Source: Hyaloscypha bicolor E
Lineage: Eukaryota > Ascomycota > Leotiomycetes > Helotiales > Hyaloscyphaceae
DNA: 64,000 nucleotides
Assembly: GCF_002865645.1 (NCBI RefSeq)
Contig: NW_020194684.1
Coordinates: 5,557,952-5,621,951 of the forward strand
Direction: 5' to 3'
Part shown: one piece after another, positions 47,745-58,802 of the stretch
Numbering within the stretch: the first letter of the stretch is position 1
Layout of the letters: each line of letters opens with the position of its first letter
The notes under the pieces: generated by a model
What the model was told of the DNA's origin: nothing
The model's database searches: none
What the model saw: the letters and a program-made list of their open reading frames with translations, nothing else
Translations under genes and position numbers: made by a program

Positions 47745-48117
47745 GTGCTGAGGGCGTGATCTTCTCTCCGACCTTGCGCGCGTTCGTACATTTTGAGGAC
47801 AAGAAAAGTTAGCTATGGTTGCAGCGAAAGTTAATTGTGTGGTAAGCCTTGACGTGTCATCTCTTGATGGCAGTCGTAGGTCAGCCTCGTGGTCTCTGGA
47901 TGCGGTTTTACCTTGGCGGCTCATACGCTCTGCTCGGCCGGCGTTAGGCGGTTTCCTACCTGTTGTCACACATTTCGCACTCAACAAACATGATCTCTCA
48001 GATAGCTTTCGACCTTGATCACTTTGATCGGGGTCTTCTATGAAGACTGCAATTTCTGCAGGTCTAGTCTATGGCGGTAATTGGCCCGAATTAGGGAACG
48101 AAAAGGCTTCTCCGAAC
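47745..48117. other. Convergent intergenic region
   Basis: 3' regions of the RNA-binding protein and ChaC genes. No gene seen. Confidence 0.4.
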
Positions 48118-48971
48118 CTACTTCTCCATCTCCTCTTGCTCGTCTCTGCTGCCGACCTTCTTTGGCTCGTTGGCAACAGCAATACCATTCACCGCTCGGT
48201 CTTCAGCTCCACTGGCCTCTTTCTCGAGATTCCTGACCCTGGTAGCCAAATCTTTGACATGGTCATCTCCGCTATCTGGGCTGAGACCGTCCAGGGCTTC
48301 TTCCAAGCTCAGGAGATAATCTTTGTTTGGTCCACTTGGACCGATACTCTTTTGTATATGCTCGGCGAGTTGTTGAGGAGGCTGCGGACCGACGAACTGG
48401 TCGTTTTCAGGAGTCCCAATATATACCAAGGCCTTTATCGTCGGAGATCCATCGCTTGGATAGAAGGGGGTGTAATGTATGGTGTAGCCGTTTATCTCAC
48501 GAATGTCGAGGTACTCCCGAACTTCGGCAACTCTGGGAGCTTCTATTCGATAGGCGGTACCCCATACTTTGTCCGCCGTCGAGTCGTGATGATCTGTCAA
48601 TGTCTCCCAGAATGACCGCTCGATGAGCGTCACAACTCGTCCTGGGGCTTCAGGCGTTCCGCGGTGGTCCTGACTTCGCGTCATGTCAATAAGTGGCTGT
48701 GACGGCGCGGCGAGCAAATCTTACCTGGCCTGAAACATACATAAGCTTCCGCTCTGAGTCAACTTGGGGGAATACAAACCTGCCAGAACCTTCGGACATA
48801 GCCGGTGACAAACCCAGGTATCCGTTTATCATAATGGGGCGGAGGCTTCCAAATCAAACTGCTGTTGTCCCCTTCAGTCGTTGCACAAGAATAGCCCCGC
48901 AGGGTGATCCAATGTTACCCATAGCCAAAGAGCCAGAATTCGGCATCGGAATCTACGGACGCAGCTGGCAT
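48118..48971 (-). CDS. Glutathione-specific gamma-glutamylcyclotransferase (ChaC family) with a 5-nt microexon
   Basis: Cleaves glutathione to 5-oxoproline and Cys-Gly in the cytosol. Exons 48971-48919, 48861-48780, 48729-48725 and 48673-48118 give 231 aa. The substrate-binding loop FGYGSLIW (residues 15-22) is rebuilt across intron 1 using the upstream of two nearby AGs. RRFWQ ends exon 2; the family continues with A/G-S-x-DHRG. Only a 5-nt exon GCCAG, between TTTCAG and GTAAGA, then acceptor CGAAG, gives WQ-AS-QDHRGTPEAPGRVVTL in frame; skipping it gives a frameshift. The catalytic Glu is in YLDIREINGY. An acidic helical tail follows. Length fits ChaC proteins. Confidence 0.92.
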
Positions 48972-49457
48972 GATGGCCAGCTTGTGTGCAAACGGCGAAG
49001 TGAAGTTTGTTGGAAAGAAGGGTGGAGTGTGAAAGCAAAAATACTTGAAGTCGGTGAAATCGGTGCAGCGGCTGTCGAATGGAGACCATTCGGCTGGGCT
49101 AAAACTAGCAAGCGGGTCGGATTCCAGACGTGGCAGCAATAAGTTTACAATTAATGGGCTTCCTTGTATTTCACATTTTTGCTGAGCACCCAGAAATCTC
49201 AAGTGACATCCTGTAAGCTCCATGCTGTATCAGCCCCTTGAGAACCCCGTGTTGTGCACTGCCTTTGTCTCAGAAACCGCAGAACCTCGCTCCCCACCCT
49301 AACCCGAGCTCGATTGACACGAAGCTTGCAAGGCAAGCTCTCGGGATTTCTACAAGAACGGGTACACCTTCTTGTGCAACAAACACCAACACCACTTAAC
49401 TCTTCCTAAACACCAGTGTGATTGTTTTGCATCTACACTGTACACCGAGAATCCAAT
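48972..49457. promoter_or_regulatory. Divergent promoter between ChaC and the penta-EF-hand gene
   Basis: About 490 bp separate two start codons pointing apart. No gene or clear control motif was identified. Confidence 0.35.
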
Positions 49458-50497
49458 ATGGCGTACAATCGGACCTTCAACCCGGATTCACTCCCGGCAT
49501 TCGCAGAGCCAGAGAGGGTAGACATTCACTGAACTCCACGCACTGAATGTAGCTGATTCAAGCACACAGAAACATGTCAACACTACTACTTCTTCATCAG
49601 TACCAGCACCAGCGCAAGCCCCAAACCCCGCGCAGCAAGCTATACATCAGCAACAATACTCAAAACCAGCGCCTCCACTTCCAGCAGAACAACTCGGCGG
49701 ACGACGCCCTTCACCACAAATGCAACCACCTGCAAACTACGGATATGGCTCACCACCACCACAAAATTACGGCTTCAGCTCCCCTCCACCAGGCAGCCAA
49801 GGCTCCAGACCACACAGCGGCAGCTTAAGCAGACCACAACCAATGTCAAGACCACCCCAATCTCCAGCTCCTTCATCTGGCGCAGATCCTGCACTCTGGC
49901 CACTATTCAAGGCTGTTGATAAAGATGGTAACACAGAATACGCCCCTTCTCGGTCTTACATGCTGTGCTAACGTCAGGCTCAGGCAGTGGACACCTGACC
50001 GAGAAAGAGCTCCGCGCGGCTCTTGTCAATGGCGACTGGTCATCATTCGATCCTTACACCGTCAAAATGATGATACGAATGTTCGATACCGACCGCTCTG
50101 GCACAATTGGCTTTCAGGAATTCTGCGGGCTGTGGGGATTCTTGGCAGCCTGGCGCTCCCTCTTCGATCGTTTCGATGCCGACAAGAGTGGTAACATCAG
50201 CCTCGATGAATATACAAACGCATTAGTGGCATTTGGCTACAGACTCAGCCCCCATTTCGTGGATACTCTCTTCAGAACATATGACAAGCGGGGTGAAGGA
50301 GCAATCAGTTTCGACCTCTTCGTTCAAAGCTGCATCAGCTTGAAGAGGATGACGGATGTGTTTAAGAAATATGATGATGACAGAGACGGCTACATAACTC
50401 TGTCCTTGTAAGAACCCCTCTATCACATGGATTCTAAACCCTCTGCTAATTACTTTACAGTGAGGACTTTTTGACCGAGATAATAAGGCAAAAATAG
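49458..50497 (+). CDS. PEF1: Penta-EF-hand calcium-binding protein (ALG-2/peflin type)
   Basis: Calcium sensor related to ALG-2, peflin and yeast Pef1. Four exons, 49458-49517, 49570-49927, 49984-50407 and 50461-50497, give 292 aa. The N-terminal half is Pro/Gln/Gly-rich with YGYGSPPP-like repeats, as in peflin. Five EF-hands follow: loops beginning DKDGSGHL, DTDRSGTI, DADKSGNI, DKRGEGAI and DDDRDGYI. Intron 2 splits the first loop, with two acceptors 6 nt apart (AG at 49977 and 49983); the second restores a 12-residue loop, the first adds Ser-Gly. The last exon codes only EDFLTEIIRQK. Hands 1-3 look competent for calcium; hand 4 has Gly in place of an acidic ligand. Confidence 0.93.
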
Positions 50498-51554
50498 TCC
50501 TAGATCTAGTCCTCGATAATGCGCTATTCCCACGCTGGTTTTCAAGAGTCTCTATTTGCTTTGGCGATCTGCCTATTCATAGACAATATGATACCCATGT
50601 TAGCCCCACGCTTCTGCTGAATCGGTGCTGATCAGGTGTCTCTCCTCGTAAAGGAACAGGGAGTCTCGGATTGTATGTTCCGCCGATTGCCGCTTCCTAT
50701 TGGGCTGTAAATGCGCCACAATCACCATGCATCCTTCAGGGGCTCGGGCGCGAGCAGGATCATCCTGACGGTCCTTGGCGGGGGAATTATGCAGAGGGGG
50801 GGGGGAAGTTGTGCCCACCATCTTTAATCCTTATGGGAAAATGGGCTGATTTTCCCAGTCAAGAGTTATGTTGAGAGCTGAATTAATGAATCATAAATTT
50901 CACGACATCATCGGAGTTGGAGGGGGCTCGTACAGTATCTCAGCCTCAGACTGCGCCGAACAAAAGCCGTGAAAGGGGAGCATGCAAGGCACATGAATTG
51001 CCCGGACCTCGCATCAATCAAAGGACTGAAGAGCAGTCTGTCCTCGTAACCCTGCTTATTCCTTTCGCATTCATTGGATTCATGAAGCCAATCGGAATTC
51101 GGGCATGTTATCTTCTGCCTGGACTGCAGCCTCGTGGTCCCACACCTCCGACTCGATGCCTTGTGAATGGGGCTGACCACCCACAACGAAGCTGAAAATA
51201 GGATACCAATCGCAAGTGGGAATGGTCACTTCCGTTCATACAGCAAAAGAAGTAAGCCTTACGATCATTCGTCGCTGACGTGAGGCGCAACCTCTTCAGA
51301 TTCAGTTGTCCTCGGCAGCTGAACGCGCCAATCCCACCCTCTCAAGTGTGGCTAATCCTCCCGACCAATCCATCTTATATATACATTCCTCCGTCAACCC
51401 CCAAGTACCCCAGCGTTCCTCTTCTCAATTTCCATCCTGTTAGAAATTGTTTCTTAATCTAGCGCATTTTCCTTCAATTGCGCAACATCTTTATCAATCT
51501 TCAGCAATTCTCTTCCATTTCACAACAGCCTTGTCTCCCTCCCAAACGACAAAC
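50498..51554. other. 1.06-kb intergenic region
   Basis: Contains the 3' region of the EF-hand gene and the promoter of the oxidase gene. Short frames on both strands lack resemblance to known proteins. Confidence 0.4.
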
Positions 51555-54317
51555 ATGGGCTCCAGCCCACCCGCAACCAAGAAGCTCGACCACCTCCTTC
51601 CCAACCCACCCAAACATAACCTCGTCTCGCACTTCATCCTCGGAGAGATAATCGACCACATCTCTCTGATCGAAGATGACTTCCCAGGAGTCGACGTCCC
51701 ACTGTTCAAGGATCATCTCTGGGCCATCAGGAACAAGAATGTCAAACCTGAGGGACATCTACGAGGATTCCTGAATGTGTTCAAGGGCACCCAGGTCTTC
51801 AAAGATGCTTTCGATGAGCTGGATGATGGGATGAAAGTCCAGCTGAAAACTTTCATTGCTGGAGGAAGCGAGGAGGTTGTTTGGGCTGCTGGCGGAAAGG
51901 GAGATGCTTTTCATCTCCCTCCCAGTCCTGCCGTGAAGCATCATTTCAGAGAGGTTGCGAAGGTGGTCGAGGAGAAGCTTGGGAATCTTTGCCATCATAA
52001 GAGACATGCAAATGGTGCTAATGGAACTAATGACATTGCCATTAGGCAAGTCAAGAAGGTCCAAGAGCAGTTTGAGAAGGCCCAAGAGCAGGTTAAGAAA
52101 GTCCAAGAGAGGGTTCAAGAGCAGGTTGGAAAGGTCCAAGAGCGGGCTGAGAAGGTCCAAGAGCAGGTTGAGACAATCCAAGATCAGGTTGAGACAGTCC
52201 AAAAGACGGTCCACGAGACGGTGGACGAGATTTTTCATCATGGACACTATGATCATGCGGTCAATGAAAGCGCATCCAAAGAAGATGTCGTTGATGAATT
52301 CGCTGTCAAGCCACCAGTCACTAATGGGCATCATGTGGAGAAAGTCAAAGATGGATTAGAAAAGCTTTTCCACCATGAGAATCATTCGTCTGGTACCAAC
52401 GGCAATGCAAACAACGGATACATTGTCGATGAGTTCGCCGTCCAACCACCAGTCACCATTGGGCACGTCGAAAAACCAATCTCAAGCATTGCAAGCTTTC
52501 CTCATATCTTTGAGGATCAGGCTCAGACCAAGGCTATGGAGGTATATGGCAACAAAGAATTCCAAAACTGGGGCCAAACTGTGCGCAATACACCGCTGTG
52601 GACATTCATCCCAAAGACCATCCTCGGCCTACAGAATCTAGTCAAGTGGGCGAAACTCCATGACCTCAGAGTCCGCTGTGGTGGATACAGACATTCATGG
52701 TGCTCTACCTTCTCTCAGGACAAGCACATCCTGGTATCGCTATTAAATCTCGAGGAGGTTACTAAGCTACCAGATGCAATGAGCATCGAGGCCGAGTACA
52801 TCGATCCAGAGAACGAGCTCAAGACCATCAAACTCGGAGGTCCGACAGGGGTAAAACCCCAACCAGGCAAGGCCTTGGTGACAGTTGGAGTCTCTGTGAC
52901 CAATGAGCAGTTCCGACGATGGGCTGTGGTCAATGACCAGTGGACTCTCCCTGTGGATGTGATTCTTGTGGAGTAAGTAGACATCCCCTTTCTCTCTGAA
53001 CAAACTAACCAGTTACCAGAGTTACAGTTGGAGGTGTGAACGGACCCATCTGCCATGGAGCGGGCCGCCAACACCAGACAGTGAACGACTACGTTCGTGC
53101 AGTAGAGTACGTGGACGCCAACGGCGAACACCGTACTATCTCAGATCCCGAGCACCTCAAGGCAGCAGCAGGTCACTTTGGCCTGCTGGGCATAGTTACC
53201 CATCTCACGTTCGAACTCGACAAGATGTCCTATGCTGTCATGCAACCCGTAAAGCCAGACATCGGCCTCGCAATTCCACCCCTCGCCCTGGAAGATATTC
53301 CCATTGCCCTGCGCAAAACCTTCACAGAAAAGCAATACAAAGACGCCCTCACCGACTTCGAAAAGCGCGCCTCAGACGATTACTACTCCGAATGGTTCTG
53401 GTTTCCCCGCTCCCAGCAGGCCTGGGTCAACTCCTGGAACACCACAGACGACAAAACCAACGTCGTCGAGTACCCCAGCCCCTTCCTGACCTGGTGTCAA
53501 TGGGTCGAAGGTTGGCTCGGCTACGTGATAACCACGAATCCGATATTTCAAGAATTCCCCGGCCGTTGGCAAGCCGAGATCCTCGCCACATTCAGCATGG
53601 TCAACCTCCCACCCTTCGAATTCTCCTCCTACAAGCAAGAGCAACTCGAGACGATCGTTACCTCCCTCCCCAACGCCTTGCACTTCCGGCGCGGCATCCA
53701 AAACATGCGAGTCCGGGACATGGAATTCCAGATCCCGATCCCCGGGAAGAAGGACGACCCTTCTAAGCCGGATTATAGTGTGGTGCAGAAAGCGTGGTGG
53801 GACATCATTAACCTGACTTATGAGGACGATGAATGCCCTATGCGTTTGACGATGGAGTTGCGCATCATGGGCGACTCGAAACTCATTATGGCGCCGCAGA
53901 ACGGGAACAGGCATGGCACGGCGAGTATCGAGGTGTTGAGTATCCCTGATGCGGTGACGGATGACGAGTGGGAGCCTTTCATGCAACGTGTTGCCGATCT
54001 GTGGCTGGGTTATAAGGATGAAAATGGGGAGCTGTTGAACGTTAGGCCACATTGGGCGAAGGAGTGGTGAGTCTTTCCTCTTCTGCCCTCAGACAATCTC
54101 GAGTCGAACACGAAAATAGATGCTAACACAATGTAGGGAGAAAATCACCATGCGCGGCAAGCCAGCGCTACAGCACCTCAAGGAAGACGCCTACAAAGAC
54201 GCCATCCCAAAGTTCAAAGCTACCTTAGCTGATATCGGCGCAGTCCAAGGCTGGGACCTTAATGATCTGCAAAAGCGATTCTCGAATGAGCTGTGGGATT
54301 ATGTGATCTATTCTTAA
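51555..54317 (+). CDS. FAD-linked oxidase (PCMH/sugar-lactone oxidase type) with an N-terminal extension and coiled-coil insert
   Basis: Three exons, 51555-52972, 53020-54066 and 54137-54317, give 881 aa. The first ATG is at 51555; the frame extends upstream without one. Residues 1-165 form a helical domain I do not recognise (LVSHFILGEIIDHISLIEDD). Residues about 169-221 are heptads of VQEQVEK type. Two copies of a VVDEFAVKPPVT-like motif follow. The FAD-binding region (about 330-560) includes LWTFIPKTILGLQNLVKWAK and VRCGGYRHSWCSTFS, then GGVNGPICHGAGRQHQTVNDYV; HFGLLGIVTHLTFEL follows. The C-terminus resembles lactone-oxidase-like proteins. No signal peptide was seen, so cytosolic; substrate unknown. 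The usual enzyme is far shorter. Confidence 0.85.
52059..52217 (+). repeat. In-frame 21-bp coding minisatellite (heptad repeat)
   Basis: Units of GTCCAAGAGCAGGTTGAGAAG and variants repeat about seven and a half times, each coding VQEQVEK-like heptads. One unit is cut to 12 bp. It lies inside the FAD oxidase gene. Confidence 0.85.
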
Positions 54318-55140
54318 ATTCTATTAACAGGTTTGGGAATGGAGTTAGATAGGGCATTGGATGGAAGACGGAATGGGAACGGGGCTTGGGTGGCGTTTTC
54401 TTGGCTTTGATTTCATCCCTTCTCGATTGCGGGTTACTGTGTAATCTTTGTAATAAGAGTACTTTGGGTTCGCGTCGTGCCAATCTTCAATCAGACTGTT
54501 GGACCAAATTGAAGTGAACATGCTATAGAAGGCAAATTGTGAAGCAAACATTAAGGGTCCTTATCTCAAATTCTTCAAAGGAGGAAGAAGAAATTGCTAG
54601 CAGTGCTGCGGGAAATGGCAGTTTGCTTGTGTTATGCACAGCAGTTGTTACGTACAGAGCCTTCAATGTCTTGTCACTGAACACCGAAGCTTTCCTCAGC
54701 AAAGCCTCTGTAGGGACGCTTTGTAGCAATGCCGTACTTGAGTAACGTCCATCCCTGCGTGCCGAAAAAAATAAATAGGTACTTTTGACTTTAAGCGTCT
54801 TAAAATCTGTGCACACCTCAATATCTCCTATATTTTTTTATAAGTTATGTTTATGTTCCGTGGCCACTCCCCTCCCGCTAGAAAATCGCGTTGGCATCGT
54901 CGCCCTCACGCCTGGTTTGCAAAGAGTCTCCTTTTATGTACAGTACATAGAGTACAATCACTAGCGAAATCGGTTTCCTCCTTACTTAAGACAAAATTCT
55001 CTGCGCAAGGCTTCACATTTCGACGCTGACACAATGCGTTATTCATTCGTCACAATGTACTAAGCTGACTTATTATCGTCGAGTTTACTGTCATCAAATT
55101 GATCACTATCAGATTCTTCTGAGCCATTGATGCCCCTTCA
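54318..55140. other. Convergent intergenic region
   Basis: 3' flanks of the oxidase gene and of the extended Clr5 gene. No gene seen; AT-rich near 54770-54850. Confidence 0.4.
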
Positions 55141-57006
55141 TCAGTCAACTAGATTCTTCCTCTTGCTCATCCACGCGGTCCGTTCCCACTGCCCGCCCAA
55201 GCTAACCGATCGCTCCAGTTGTAAGGACGGCCAGCCTGTCAGATCATCAATCTTCATTGTCCGGCGTTGGATCAGCTGAATCTCCTGCAAATCCTCTTCA
55301 GCCTTCCTTTGGTTGCCTGATTCTATCCAAGACTTTAACCGTCTGAAGTGTAAAGCCTGCTTGAATGTCTCAGCTCCACGAGCTACTGTGTTGTTGAACT
55401 TGTCGATTGCTCCACTAAGCAGCCTAATTGATTCAGATACCTAAACGACTGAGGTATTTGGCCGGTCTTTCGCGAGGAGCTTGTATCCATGCGACATGGC
55501 AAAGAAGGCCGATGCGGTGAAGAAATCCAGCATTCTCAATGCCCGATTCTCATTGTGATTCTCGAAAATGCTGCGTCGAGCAGTCTGCACTTGAGCTATG
55601 AAATCTCGAGAGTGATCGATGAGAAGCATCCCGTCTCCGCTTTGACGGGTCAACTCCAATCGGAGGTGTAGAACGTCTAAATCAGCAATCAAACCGGATG
55701 GACTTCTTTTGTCAATTTGGCTTTGCCATTTTCTAATGCGTTTGTCGATCTGTGGTACCAATCCCATCGTCTGATTTTTGTTCTCAGCCTCCAGCAGTTC
55801 GATAGCTGTCCGGACTAAGAGAATCTCTTCTGGAGCATCCTCAAGGGTTCTCATTAGGCCCGGGGTCAAAGTCCTGATAAATTGATCTAGTGGCTGTGAC
55901 TTCGTCGCTTCCACGAGAGAGTCGAAGAACCTGTGAACAAGTCCGTTGGGTAGAAGGGTCCGGGACAAGTTGTGAAAGTGGTGAATGAGATCTTTGGTGA
56001 TCTCTGGGCGTCTTGCTTGGTGAAGATGCTGCCACGGGCTCACAAGCAACCACTTAGGCGATTCCATTCTCACAACTGACTCCGCAAGAAGGAATGCTTG
56101 TTTCAGCAGTGACCCTCCAAGATCGCTATAGCCAGCATCGAAAGCAAGATTGGCGCAAGACAATGCATGTCCCATCTCGTGATACACGCATGGTTTCTCG
56201 ATCCTGGAAAAGAGGCTGAAGCCATAGTCATCCGTGGTGGTCGAACTTGAAGTCTTTTTCCATTGCTCCAATAATTCTTTGTAGATCATGAGAATGTCTT
56301 CTTGGATCTTAAACTCCGTTGGAGCAGCAATGAAGGAGGGCGACGGCGAAGGCGTTCGGACGACAACATTCGATGGAAGAGCAAAAGTCGAACTAACTTC
56401 CAATGTAATCTCAGATAAGCCCTTGCGTTTCAGGGCTCCGTCAACATCAACAAGCCTCCCATTCTTGAAGAACAAGGTGGCTTTCCCTAGCTTGCGGCGT
56501 TTCCTGCGTGTGAAGACCATTGCCTGTAGATCATTGAGGGCATTGTTTTTAGTGTAGCCCCACTTCTTCAACTTTCTCTTGAGCATTTTTACTCTTTATT
56601 CAATTAGTAACGAATCAGGATATCGCAGGCGTCGACTTACGTGGGGATGAACTGAGGGGCAAGGGAGTCAAGGACTTCTCGGCATGTCTGGTCATCCTCG
56701 ATGAATAATTTTCTTATGGTTTGTTTCTTCGCCTCCCATTCGTGGAGACTGTAATGTCTTGCCGGAGGAGCTGCCACTACCTGGGATTGAAGAGCAATGG
56801 ATTCACCGACAAGAGCATTGGCAGGATCTCCTGGCATTGGAGGAACTTCAGCGATTTCGAGTCTTTGTTCAGGCCGGGAATCATGGTGCCCCTGGATATG
56901 TCAGCATTCAACTTGGGAACCAATAACAGTTTTGACTCTGAATAGATGGACTGCGTATCTAAATCTCTGGACGAGCACATACCATCTGAATAGTGACAGG
57001 GTCCAT
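55141..57006 (-). CDS. Clr5-domain protein with an in-frame TAG before the last 99 residues
   Basis: Fungus-specific protein. Exons 57006-56983, 56891-56641 and 56593 onward. The Clr5 domain spans the exon 2-3 join: HEWEAKKQTIRKLFIEDD, DSLAPQFIPT|VKMLKRKLKKWGYTKN. A helical region of unknown function follows, including EKPCVYHEMGHALSCANLAF. The frame meets TAG at 55443-55441 (475 aa), then continues open for 99 more codons, with protein-like sequence (AIDKFNNTVARGAETFKQAL; NQRKAEEDLQEIQLIQRR), to TGA at 55143-55141. No splice pair removes the TAG cleanly. A CAG-to-TAG change would explain it. The acceptor of intron 2 (AATAAAG|A) is weak but restores the domain. Role probably nuclear; not known. 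Confidence 0.75.
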
Positions 57007-57387
57007 GGTTTCAAGCCTTTGGAGGAGAGTGTAAGTAGAGATCTGCGAAGCTGCTGATTTGAAAGAAATTTGGCGCTGGCAAACATAAATTAGTAAAGAA
57101 TCGGGATCAAGGTATTGGGTTTCTCAAGCAGCAAAGTGTTCATAGGCGACTACCGTGCTCTGAATACCAGAGAAATGTTTAGAGCAGCAAAGTCTCTGGA
57201 CTCGCTAGGAAAGTCCGGTTCTTTTATCCTTTTGACGTGCCATATGTCGGTGCATTTGGAGTGTGCTTTACGACTTTGTGGGCAATCGTAAGTGGCTCAG
57301 TTGCAAAAGTCATTGTGGGCCTTTACATGCAAAATATCTTCGAATTCGTTTGATTGGCCTGGTTACAAAAGTCCATTGTCAAGATAA

Positions 57388-57648
57388 CTAGAGTGGCGGT
57401 TTCGTGGCTGACAGCTCGAAAATTGTGTGATTGGTCGGATTGCAGAAAGCCCTAGACATTCTGACATTCGGGGCATACTTTTGTGCTAGGATAAATAATA
57501 ACTCCCCTGAGGGTTTATGCTTCTTGCACTCCACATACAACTGAGTGACAGCTGCTCGCTCATTGGTTCCTAGCCCTTGTTCTGTCTGTGCTCTAGACTC
57601 AAGGGTGTAATTTTTTATCCTAACCACCAAGCAATTACGCTCAGGCAT
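57388..57648 (-). CDS. Small hypothetical frame, doubtful
   Basis: An ATG-started frame of 86 codons with sequence such as NERAAVTQLYVECKKHKPSG. No family recognised and no intron. It lies between the Clr5 gene and a transposase relic, so it may be a fragment of a repeat or chance. Confidence 0.2.
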   Translation of the reverse strand: MPERNCLVVRIKNYTLESRAQTEQGLGTNERAAVTQLYVECKKHKPSGELLFILAQKYAPNVRMSRAFCNPTNHTIFELSATKPPL

Positions 57649-57810
57649 TGGGGGAAAGGTAAGCTATGTAATTGTCCGAGGAACTAGGCATCAGGGAGGA
57701 TCACAATTATGTTAAGAGGTAAGTAGGGAAAGCATCAGTGAAAATGCCAAGAGTGATGAGTCAATTCGGTGCATTGGATGGGCACTGTGAGACATTTGAT
57801 TTATACATGA

Positions 57811-58055
57811 TTCCCGAGGTCAACCGTTAGTTTCAAATCCTTTTCGAGCGCTTTCTCCTCCGGTGGAGTAAGATACTATTGGCCTTGAGCCTTCTCTTCT
57901 TTCGAACGCCGCCCATAATAACGATAATAAAGGGTAGTTAGAGGGACTCCACTGCGTTTTGATATGGCATCGTATATTCGAGGCTCTCCCGGCAGGGAGG
58001 CCTCTGCCAGGGCTTTACTGGCGCGGTCGCTTATACTCTGTATCTTCAAACTTTA
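57811..58055 (-). mobile_element. pogo/Fot1-like transposase N-terminal relic
   Basis: The minus strand reads a helix-turn-helix typical of fungal pogo-type transposases: SISDRASKALAEASLPGEPR, IYDAISKRSGVPLTTLYYR, then GRRSKEEKAQGQ, a TAG stop (57878-57876), YLTPPEEKALEKDL and VDLGNHV, ended by TAA. Relatives read QQYLTPxEEKAL at the stop, so TAG probably came from CAG. The DDE catalytic part is absent. Upstream sequence to about 58300 is extremely AT-rich and may be the decayed rest of the element or its edge. Confidence 0.65.
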
Positions 58056-58802
58056 GAGTTATATTTGAACTTAAGAGAAGCTCTATACTACGCCCCCGAG
58101 TTTCGAGGACAGGTTAATAGTTATAATAAAGCAAGGGGTAATAGCTATAGCAGCTTTTAATGCGCTCAATAAGACGATCGATAGTATAGCCAAATTGTAG
58201 TATTTTTCTAACTATAAGTCGAGCCCTTATAGAGAAATAGCTAAAGAACAATAGCAAACTGATTATAGCTTAATATATTTATGTGGAGATTTAAGACCCT
58301 TAAACAAGAAAGTTTTTTCGGCACACCGGTTTTTTCGGTACGCAGGGATAGACGTGAGCTTTGCTGTGAGAGCTCGATAGAGACAAAAAGTTGAATGGAG
58401 GCTGGCCAACACTTTGGCAGGAATGCGAAATCAAATTGATCTGCGGTGGAGACTGTTTGTGGCGAGGATAAAGCAAAATGGAGAGAGAGCTATCTACCCT
58501 ACGGTCTCTTGATTAGGGATAGACCACGCAATGACGGTGTACAGTACGTATGAGAATGATCTTTGTGTAAGTGTATATAGCCTAACCATCTTTTGGAACT
58601 ATAGACGAATTAATTTTGCAAGTCATAAACCAATCCCAGAGTTATCCAATCCAATGCTCATGTAACCAGCCAGTCCAAAAAACCATTTCCCGAAACCCTT
58701 CTGAATAAGCTATACCCATATGTTGAAGCCTCTCCAATGCGCCTTTCTATGATATCCCAAACCAAATCACCCAAGATGAAAATGAAAGAATTCAAGAACG
58801 TA
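58056..58802. other. AT-rich decayed repeat region and 3' flank
   Basis: 58.07-58.32 kb is very rich in TATA-like words with no open frame, consistent with a mutated transposon remnant. The rest is the 3' flank of the next gene. Confidence 0.4.
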
